Made by a program: the position numbers and the translations under genes
Source of the DNA: Metellina segmentata
Lineage: Eukaryota; Arthropoda; Arachnida; Araneae; Tetragnathidae
Length of the DNA stretch: 64,000 bases
NCBI GenBank assembly: GCA_947359465.1
Contig: OX375883.1
Span: 90,266,911-90,330,910 of the forward strand
Direction: 5' to 3'
Notes under the pieces: generated by a model
Seen by the model: only the letters and a program-made list of their open reading frames with translations
Told to the model about the DNA's origin: nothing
Databases searched by the model: none
Shown here: in pieces, positions 56,387 to 64,000 of the stretch
Numbering within the stretch: the first letter of the stretch is position 1
How the letters are laid out: every line of letters starts with the position of its first letter

Positions 56387-57321
56387 GGGCACCGGGAAGT
56401 CATCAAAGGCCAAAAATCATGAAAATGTGACCAATATTCGACTGCATATAAAATTTAAGCTATTATAAGTACCAATATAAATTTTGTACACATGTTTGTA
56501 ATGCATTTTAAAACTAATTCAAGCTAAAAATAAAAATTTTAAAAGTAAAAATATTTTGTAGAGAGCATTTATATAGAACTCGGTGAAAAAAAAATTCAAT
56601 ACAGTGAGTTCACTTTGGGTGCGCTCTGTAAAAAACCTTTAATATATATTGAGTAGCAACTTTTTTCCCTATCACTATAAATGTTTCTTGAATTCATTAA
56701 AGTATTCTTTGTTGAAAATAACCAGGAAAAATAATTTTTAGACACAATTTAAATCAGCTTGTGAAAATTTTGTGATTTTATACCTACTAATCACCCATTA
56801 AAAGAAATTATGTTCATATTTCCTCAATAGTTTATCCTTTAGCATAATTGCCTAATAGAAATACATGTGTATGCAATATTTCAGACTGATACCTTTAATA
56901 GTTTTTTCTCAGAGCGCACCTGAAGATAAAAATTTGTCATTTATATTGAGAAAACGACAAAAAAATACAAAATAGCATCTCCTTACCTTATCGATAAGAA
57001 TTTTCCAAAGCACAAGTAAAAAAAATTTGCGGTTAAATATAATAACAGTCGCAGTTAAACCTGTTACCAATCGATTAAAATGCATATTTAAACAATAATA
57101 TACTAAAAATATAAAAAAATTAAAAAATATAATCCATTGTCGGCAAAACCGAAACTTCAAACCTGAAACCAAAAAGGATAATTTCAAAATTAAGTTTTAG
57201 TAACTTAAAATGCATTTTATATAATAAGTGATACATCAATCGTTTGGTATAGGTGCCCTCTATTAAATGCAATTGAAATCAAAAATTCGATTTTTTGAAG
57301 AAGTGTGACTTCCCAGTGCCC
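56387..57321. mobile_element. Candidate non-autonomous DNA element (935 bp)
   Basis: GGGCACCGGGAAGTCA on the left and, in reverse complement, GGGCACTGGGAAGTCA on the right form 16-base inverted repeats with one mismatch. TTAA precedes the left end (56383-56386) but not the right, so the superfamily is open. Inside, a second inverted pair GGTGCGCTCTG (56618-56628 and 56910-56920) may mark a nested element. No coding frame. Confidence 0.6.
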
Positions 57322-57324
57322 GAG

Positions 57325-58550
57325 GACCAACTCCCAACCAACTTCTGTCAGCTTTCTGCATTAAACCAAGCCTGACCTGCATTCCTATTTTCGGTGCTTA
57401 ACTATCTAAGTACAACATCTATTTGCTCAGTTACATATTTAACAAATCACCGCTATTTGCAACATCGGACGTGGTCATGATACACATCAAATAAGGAAGG
57501 CCATTTGTGGGAACACACACCTACACATCCCTTCCTCAATTACGACTTCGATCACAGCTAATCGTATCCATTGTTCCAGCTCCTCAAGAGCAGAAACAAC
57601 AGCAAAGTAAACAAGTTCGGAAAATAAGTACGTGGAAGCTCAAGAGCAAACTGATAAATCTCAATTGATCCTAAGAGGTGGTCACCAGATGTCGCTGCTC
57701 CGCCGTTGTCTATCTAAATATTTAAGGGGAAAGAATGGGAAAGTGACCGCTCATGTGATTGTTTTTTGTTTTTAAAGGGATGAAAAAACTATTCCCTCCC
57801 TCTGAAGTTTTCGGAATTTTATTCGCCCTGTGAGGGGAAAGGAGATTACATCCTCCGATGGAACAATCCGAGTAATTTTTGTCCTTAACTGTTCCGTGGG
57901 TATCGTGGCTCGAGATGGGGTTTTGGTTTTGTTATTTTGATCGTTCTGGAAAGTTCTGTGATCTTTTTTGATCTTCGGGGCGCTTTTCTTAATGTTCAAA
58001 AATAGGGATCTGAGATTATTATCGTTTTGATCCCTTTATTCTGTTTGTTACAGATGGAAAAATAGGTGAATGTTTTTTTTTTCATGCTGATATATATTTG
58101 TCATTGCTTTGGTATGTTTTTTGAGGACATTTTCTGTTTCTTAAATGAAGCGTGATCTAACGATGCTTTAATCACTGTTACTAGTGATCTAAACATTGCT
58201 TTCTTTAAGTAGACTAGACCCACTTATAACATCTATGCTGACGTTGCTTAATCGTATTTCAACATTTACCACATATTTTAATATCTCTTCCATTTTTAAA
58301 TTTGAATATTTTCTTATACCTCTTGATCACAATGGTCGATACTCACATTTCCTAACTATACTTTTCCATTCATGCATGTTCATGTGGTTATGACTGTTTT
58401 TATTTGGTGTTTAAATTTAATTTTGAAGACTGATCTAAGCTTATATTTTTTATTACATACATATCTATCTGGCTTCGTGCCGTTTGTCCCAGTTCTTTTG
58501 CTCCAAGTAAAACACGCGAAATTTATAAATCCGTAAGTTTTTTCGACAAG
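57325..58550. other. Non-coding DNA with a GC-richer stretch
   Basis: From about 57640 to 57990 the composition is more balanced (GGTCACCAGATGTCGCTGCT, GGGAAAGGAGATTACATCCT). No coding frame or RNA gene is recognised; 58000-58550 is AT-rich. Confidence 0.35.
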
Positions 58551-58555
58551 CACGT

Positions 58556-60175
58556 TAACACTCCAAGTGCTTTGTACAAGATACCCCATCCATCTAGATC
58601 TGGTCAGTTTTTGTAATGACGAGATTCCTCATCCATTAAAATCTGGTCAATTTTTGTAATGACGAGCTGCCTTATATATCAAGATCTGGTCAATTTTTGT
58701 AATGGCGAGCTGTCTCATATATCAAGATCTGGTCAGTTTTTGTAATGACGAGTTAACTCATCCATCAAGATCTGGTCAGGTTTTGTAATCTTCAACCATC
58801 GAGATCTGTTTAGTTTTTGTAATCTGCATCCTTTACTATCTGGTCAGTTTTTGTAATGACAAGATTCCTCATCCATTAAAATCTGGTCAATTTTTGTAAT
58901 GGCGAGCTGCCTCATATATCAAGATCTGGTCAGTTTTTGTAATGACGAGTTAACTCATCCATCAAGATCTGGTCAGGTTTTGTAATATTCAACCATCGAG
59001 ATCTGTTTAGTTTTTGTAATCTGCATCCTTTACTATCTGGTCAGTTTTTGTAATGACAAGATTCCTCATCCATTAAAATCTGATCAATTTTTGTAATGAC
59101 GAGCTGCCTTATATATCGAGATCTGGTCAGCTTTTGTAATGACGAGATAACTCATCCATCAAGATCTGGTCAGGTTTTGTAATCTTCATCCATCGAGATC
59201 TGTTTAGTTTTTGTAATCCGCATCCTTTACTATCTGGTCAGTTTTTGTAATGACAAGATTCCTCATCCATTAAAATCTGGTCAATTTTTGTAATGACGAG
59301 CTGCCTTATATATCGAGATCTGGTCAGCTTTTGTAATGACGAGATAACTCATCCATCAAGATCTGGTCAGGTTTTGTAATCTTTATCCATCGAGATCTGT
59401 TTAGATTTTGTAATCCGTATCCTTTAATATCTGGTCAGTTTTTGTAATGACAAGATTCCTCATCCATTAAAATCTGGTCAATTTTTGTAATGACGAGCTG
59501 CCTTATATATCAAGATCTGGTCAGTTTTTGTAATGACGTGATAACTCATCCATCAAGATCTGGTCAGGTTTTGTAATCTTCATCCATCGAAATCTGTTTA
59601 GTTTTTGTAATCCGCATCCTTTACTATCTGGTCAGTTTTTGTAATGACAAGATTCCTCATTCATTAAAATCTGGTCAATTTTAGTAATGACGAGCTGCCT
59701 TATATATCGAGATCTGGTCAGCTTTTGTAATGACGAGATAACTCATCCATCAAGATCTGGTCAGGTTTTGTAATCTTCATCCATCGAGATCTGTTTAGTT
59801 TTTGTAATCCGCATCCTTTAATATCTGGTCAGTTTTTGTAATGACAAGATTCCTCATCCATTAAAATCTGGTCACTTTTTGTAATGACGAGCTGCCTCAT
59901 ATATCAAGATCTGGTTAGTTTTTCTAATGACGAGGTACCTCATCCATGAAGATCTGGTCATTTGTTTTATAATTTGGATGATATACAGTAAGCATCGCAT
60001 ACTGTATCTCATCCATCAAGATCTGGTAAGTTTCCTAAAGACAAGATACCTCATGCATGAAGATCTGGTCAGTTGTCTGATGACAAGATACCTGATGCAT
60101 GAAGATCTGGTCAGTTGTCTGATGACGAGATACCTCATGCATGAAGATCTGTTTAATTGTTTTAGAATTACAATG
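58556..60175. repeat. Higher-order array of GACGAG/CATCAAGATCTGGTCAG units, 197-bp period
   Basis: The monomer of about 45-50 bases is close to CATCAAGATCTGGTCAGTTT-TTGTAATGACGAG. A specific variant word, TGCATCC or CGCATCC before TTTACTATCTGG, recurs at 58827, 59024, 59221, 59418, 59615 and 59812, exactly 197 bases apart, with four monomers per unit. The array starts with a worn family terminus (AACACTCCAAGTGCTTTGTA) and ends in looser monomers to about 60175. It is the interior unit of the TTAA miniature elements, greatly expanded. Confidence 0.95.
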
Positions 60176-60234
60176 TATCTTTGGTCATTCTCCATGCAGA
60201 TCCAGACACTTGGCACATAACACATTTGAATTAA

Positions 60235-60285
60235 TTCGTCACAAATAACCCGTTGTGTTGTTTCAGTACGACGTTTATTACCAAC
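60235..60285 (+). mobile_element. SINE 3' fragment
   Basis: ACCCGTTGTGTTGTTTCAGT-ACGACGTTTATTA matches the 3' tail of the SINE family. It lies just after the 197-bp array. Confidence 0.5.
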
Positions 60286-60289
60286 CTCC

Positions 60290-61205
60290 CTGTGTAGCTT
60301 GTAATTAAATACAACGGGGCATTGAGTCCATGTGCTTTATATTTGGTGGGAATGCCAAGACCCCAAACTCCGATGATTTTTTCTCGAATCATAACTTGGC
60401 ATTCCTAGATCTATGTGGTGGATGTAGATCTGTCAGTTAACATTTGTTTAAATTTGAATATATACCTATCAGAGATAACGTAAACTTTGATATAATTTTG
60501 ATACTTGATCTATGATCCCGATATCATTCCACACGGGCAAATAACATTGAGCATAAGTATTAAAGTGATTTAACATTTCAGTATTTGATTCTTGAACTTG
60601 TTGAAACAAAGACTAGTGTGTTAACCATTTGGAATAACATAATATTGGAAAATAAGGCAACATAAATTTCGTTTTTAATGCACTCATAATCAATCAGTTT
60701 CGGAATTTGCCTTTATTGGTCGCAGTTACAGAAACAGAATGTAAATAGGAGGGAAAATACCTGTCAACTCTGAAAGACATAATGTAAGTTTTCAACGTAA
60801 CGATAAGGATACTGGTAATGGATGCCTGGTTTATATTCAGTTCGGGGGAGTTGAGGTTTGAAAAGCTCATTACGGTGATTTGTACCTGATAGCAATGTTG
60901 TTTCCCTTTCACTAGAAATAATTTTAAACGACAAACATGGGGCACTAAGAATAATATCTATGACATAATACATGGCAGAATCATCGTTAGAATAGAACAG
61001 TGATGGCGAACCTATGACTCGCCAAGACATTTTAGGTGACAAGCATCACTTACTGACGGTCTTGGCTTAAGAACAGTCAACGCACTCTCCGTCACTTAGC
61101 TCGTATTGTATAGCAACTTGATGATTTGAATAACTTGAAAAGTTTCAAGACAGCATATGGTGTCAAGTGTTTATCGACTTGAGGGTTAATCTTGAGAATT
61201 TGGAA
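60290..61205. other. Non-coding AT-rich DNA
   Basis: No coding, RNA or paired terminal repeats were recognised. Confidence 0.45.
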
Positions 61206-61214
61206 AGAAATCTT

Positions 61215-62088
61215 TGAGAGAATGAAGAAGAGTGCCATTACGAACAGGTAATTGCAGTGCCTGAAACTGATTACAGTATACACGTGGCACCCTGAAAAAT
61301 CTAGCTAGATGAGAAGAGTGCCACTACGAACAGGTAATTGCAATGCCTGGAACTGATTACCGGACACTTGTAGCACCCTGAATAATCTAGCTAGATGAGA
61401 AGAGTGCCACTACGAACAGGTAATTGCAGTGCCTGAAACTGATTACAGGATACATGTGGCACCCTGAAAAATCTAGCTAGATGAGAAGAGTGCCACTACG
61501 AACAGGTAATTGCAATGCCTGGAACTGATTACCGGACACTTGTAGCACCCTGAATAATATAGCTAGATGAGAAGAGTGCCACTACGAACAGGTAATTGCA
61601 ATGCCTGGAACTGATTACCGGACACTTGTAGCACCCTGAATAATCTAGCTAGATGAGAAGAGTGCCACTACGAACAGGTAATTGCAATGCCTGGAACTGA
61701 TTACCGGACACTTGTAGCACCCTGAATAATCTAGCTAGATGAGAAGAGTGCCACTACAAACACGTAATTGCAATGCCTGGAACTGATTACCGGACACTTG
61801 TAGCACCCTGAATAATATAGCTAGATGAGAAGAGTGCCACTACGAACAGGTAATTGCAATGCCTGAAACTGATTACAGGATACATGTGGCACCCTGAAAA
61901 ATCTAGCTAGATGAGAAGAGTGCCACTACGAACAGGTAATTGCAATGACTGGAACTGATTACCGGACACTTGTAGCACCCTGAATAATATAGCTAGATGA
62001 GAAGAGTGCCACTACGAACAGGTAATTGCAATGCCTGGAACTGATTATCGGACACTTGTTATCTCTGAAAAATCTAGCTATGGCTTTA
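61215..62088. repeat. 86-bp satellite, about ten units of two types
   Basis: GAGAAGAGTGCCACTACGAA recurs every 86 bases (61311, 61397, 61483, 61569 and on). Two versions alternate or cluster: one with CTGAAACTGATTACAGGATA and GTGGCACC, the other with CTGGAACTGATTACCGGACA and GTAGCACC. The order from left is A, B, A, B, B, B, B, A, B, then a worn unit. The first and last units are diverged. Confidence 0.96.
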
Positions 62089-62099
62089 ATCACGATTTT

Positions 62100-63360
62100 T
62101 TCCTTTCTTGGCGTAAATCTTGCCTTAAATAATATTACAACCATAAAAGAAGCTAATTGAGAGAATACGTTAGTAGCACTTGCCTGGGCGTGAAGTGCAC
62201 GAATACCACTTTTCAATTAGCAAATGAATTCCAGCAACAAAAAGTCACTAATGTAAAGAATGATTTGTTTTTGCTTTTTTTAATAAATAAGTGTATCAGA
62301 AATATAAATTTTTTATACAGGGCTGCAAATGTCACAAATTATGAATATTTCTAGATGTGACACGGCATTTCCCCATGTTAAGCTAGGTTTTTCGGTTTCT
62401 GTCACACCGAGCTCAAAATGTTCACCTTCACTGGAAGGCAATTCCATACGTAACGGACGTATCATTGGTAGATAAAAGCATTTCTCACAATTACATCATT
62501 CAAATATGTGAATTTTGGTATTTATTTAGAGTAAAACAGTCTCTAAAAGTATCACTAATGAATATTTTTATTTTAAAAACAGAAATAGAGTCAATACTTA
62601 CTTTAGAGGTATAACGGACGTATCCCTTTAGAAAAAAAAATTGATTCACTCTGAACACAAATGACAAATTGTCTGATGTTTAGAAATGAAAATAATCAAA
62701 ATTTGTTTTTTTATGAATGATGAAGATTCAATTATATTAAAAATACATACATTATCTAATTTGTGGACAGTTTGAATTTTTAATATGGATTTCAAATTGT
62801 AACGGACGTATCATATAGTGTAATGGACGTATCATATGCTGAAATACATACACTTTTTTATGATTTCTTACTGTACAAAATATGTTACAGTAAATTTGTA
62901 ACATGAATAAAAGAAAAATAATAATAATTAAACATTTCCATAATAAATGACAGGAAAAAAATCATAATTTATTGGAATTTTCAAAATTTAGAGGCACTAC
63001 GCATTGACAAAACATTTTTAAGTTAAAAAATTGTACATATTAAATAATATATCAAATGTCAATTTAAATCGATTATACATTGATGTCAACATTTTCCTGC
63101 TAAAATTTTTTTGCCCAAGTCTTTTTTTTAAACTTTACACTGATTGGGACAATGGACTGAGATCACTCGTGCAACAAACTCTTTTTGTTTCTCTTTTCTG
63201 TAGTCAGTTTTATAATGACCCATGAGCCGAAAGTTATACTGTTATTACTGGATACAGATTTCTATTGGTTAGCTGCATTTTTTTAAACTTAAAAAAAAAA
63301 TGTCTATGATCTAAAGTGAAAAAATAGTGCCAGATTTTCTAGAAATTTCTGAATGATGCA
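62100..63360. other. Non-coding AT-rich DNA with a repeated TAACGGACGTATC motif
   Basis: GTAACGGACGTATCAT (near 62452), TAACGGACGTATCC (62612), GTAACGGACGTATCAT (62802) and GTAATGGACGTATCAT (62821) are set in otherwise AT-rich sequence. No open frame or terminal repeat pair is evident. Confidence 0.5.
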
Positions 63361-63361
63361 C

Positions 63362-63549
63362 AATATTTTTAGAATTTGCTACTACACTGTGGTTTGAGTG
63401 AGTCTTTGGAATTGATTGTTCTTAAGCCTTTAAATTGCTTTTTCAAGTTGTTAATGTTGCTTTTAATCGTTTCTTTACATGCAAAGATTATATTTCTTTT
63501 CTGAGTATTTTCCCTGTTGTTGTTGCACATCCCCCTGGTGTAGGAAAGC
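63362..63549 (-). mobile_element. Probable 3' untranslated tail of the LINE
   Basis: Directly after the ORF2 stop the reverse strand continues with CAGGGGGATGTGCAACAACA and an A-rich region (AAAAAGCAATTTAAAGGCTT). The LINE 3' end should lie within this stretch, but no poly-A or target duplication fixes it. Confidence 0.45.
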
Positions 63550-64000
63550 CTACACCAGGTCCAGAAGGCCCCGTCGTGCCAGATCCCCATATACCTGCAA
63601 AAAGTCCTGATCAACCAACAGCTGCTTATACGAAGCGCCAAGACAGAGAAGAAGGTGATCAGGACTGGCAGGTAGGGAACAGGAACAAGGAGGGAAATTC
63701 TCTCCCCGTTCAGAAATTTGATACTTTTAAGATGGCCACTTCGAAATCTGGCCATGGCCGATTGAAAAGGCCGAGGGCCACAGCATGTGATTGAGAGTCC
63801 AGGGTGATTGCCAGCATACCAATGGTGGGATGGCGTACGGCGCCACAAGGAAAGCAAACGTTGTTTTCCCAGGGAGTGGACCTCAGTGGGAGTGAGGCGA
63901 TTCAAACAGTCCATAGGGAGATCACAGCCATTCTTGGCGAGTACATCGGCTGTCTCGTTGCCATACACCCCGATATGCGAAGGAATCCATTGGAGGCTTA
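63550..64000 (-). pseudogene. Non-LTR retrotransposon ORF2 3' end (RNase H and tail), partial
   Basis: The reverse strand enters from beyond the window with GVYGNETADVLAKNGCDLP, the end of an RNase H domain (YGNExAD(x)LAK). LTPTEVHSLGKQRLLSLWRR and HHWYAGNHPGLSI follow, then RFRSGHLKSIKFLNGERI. A frameshift near 63680 moves the tail to DHLLLCLGASYKQLLVDQ, DFLQVYGDLARRGLLDLV and a stop at 63550. The order matches the C-terminus of arthropod LINE polyproteins of the RNase H-bearing type. Reverse transcriptase and endonuclease would lie beyond 64000. Confidence 0.8.

Noticed and set aside
59927..60225. Open frames with repeated HEDLVSCLMTRYLM on one strand and a matching repeat on the other
   Set aside because: Both are direct translations of the palindromic repeat monomers.
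61959..62354. Short frames at the edge of the 86-bp satellite
   Set aside because: They start or end inside satellite units and show no motifs.
63435..63794. 119-codon + strand frame with Pro-rich start
   Set aside because: It is antisense to the LINE ORF2 tail, whose motifs are clear on the reverse strand.

Overview
This window looks like repeat-dense, AT-rich intronic or intergenic DNA from an arthropod nuclear genome, most likely a chelicerate (spider or relative). The evidence is the metazoan splice signals, several arthropod-type DNA transposon families (Tc1/mariner, DUF4817-type mariner, pogo, piggyBac, hAT, PIF/Harbinger, Kolobok/Mutator-like), a tRNA-derived SINE, and a LINE RNase H tail of the kind common in spider genomes. 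The chelicerate assignment rests on remembered resemblance of the transposases and is inference.

Only one piece of host gene is convincing: a 48-base exon at 18144-18191 (+) encoding the SWEEWWTYEGIS segment near the N-terminus of carbonic anhydrase-related proteins (CARP X/XI type, like Drosophila CARPA/CARPB). It has a good 3' splice site and a perfect GTAAGT donor. No other exon of that gene was found, so much of the window may be two very large introns. GC-richer islands (about 1.15-1.5, 21.2-21.7, 26.8-27.1, 35.85-36.6, 44.5-45.3 and 57.7-58.0 kb, one with a CTCF-like motif at 1192-1206) are candidate regulatory DNA.

Layout. 0-8.6 kb: a decayed satellite, a Tc1 element inserted precisely in a ~170-bp satellite, palindromic GACGAGATATCTCGTC arrays, and deletion-derived Tc1 elements. 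10-18 kb: another Tc1 derivative, a pogo-like remnant, a ~370-bp satellite carrying a Harbinger MITE, a TTAA MITE, a Tc1 derivative, then the CARP exon. 19.7-28.7 kb: a hAT MITE with perfect 8-bp target duplication, a mariner MITE, SINEs, a minisatellite and nested duplications. 29-32.1 kb: a piggyBac relic with TTAA duplications beside a 253-bp higher-order satellite of nine ~29-bp monomers. 33.6-35.1 kb: a DUF4817 mariner. 39-42 kb: a GC-rich block and a 198/315-bp tandem array. 46-47.5 kb: Tc1 fragments turned into a 298-bp tandem array. 48.8-50.9 kb: a TTAA miniature element, a very young deleted mariner with ~120-bp inverted repeats, and a hAT relic. 52.3-55.4 kb: an almost intact 3.1-kb Kolobok/Mutator-like transposon with two in-frame UAG stops. 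58.6-60.2 kb: a 197-bp higher-order array. 61.2-62.1 kb: an 86-bp satellite. 63.5-64 kb: a LINE 3' end.

The most unusual theme is a TTAA-flanked miniature element family. Its ends resemble CCCTTCTGGTGGTT and its interior is a repeated GACGAGATATCTCGTC palindrome unit. Two large satellites in the window look like expansions of this element: the 30.5-32.1 kb array matches its terminus and the 58.6-60.2 kb array matches its interior. A second theme is that separate Tc1/mariner-type families carry internal deletions that begin at the same conserved VWG position of the transposase and keep its C-terminal half.
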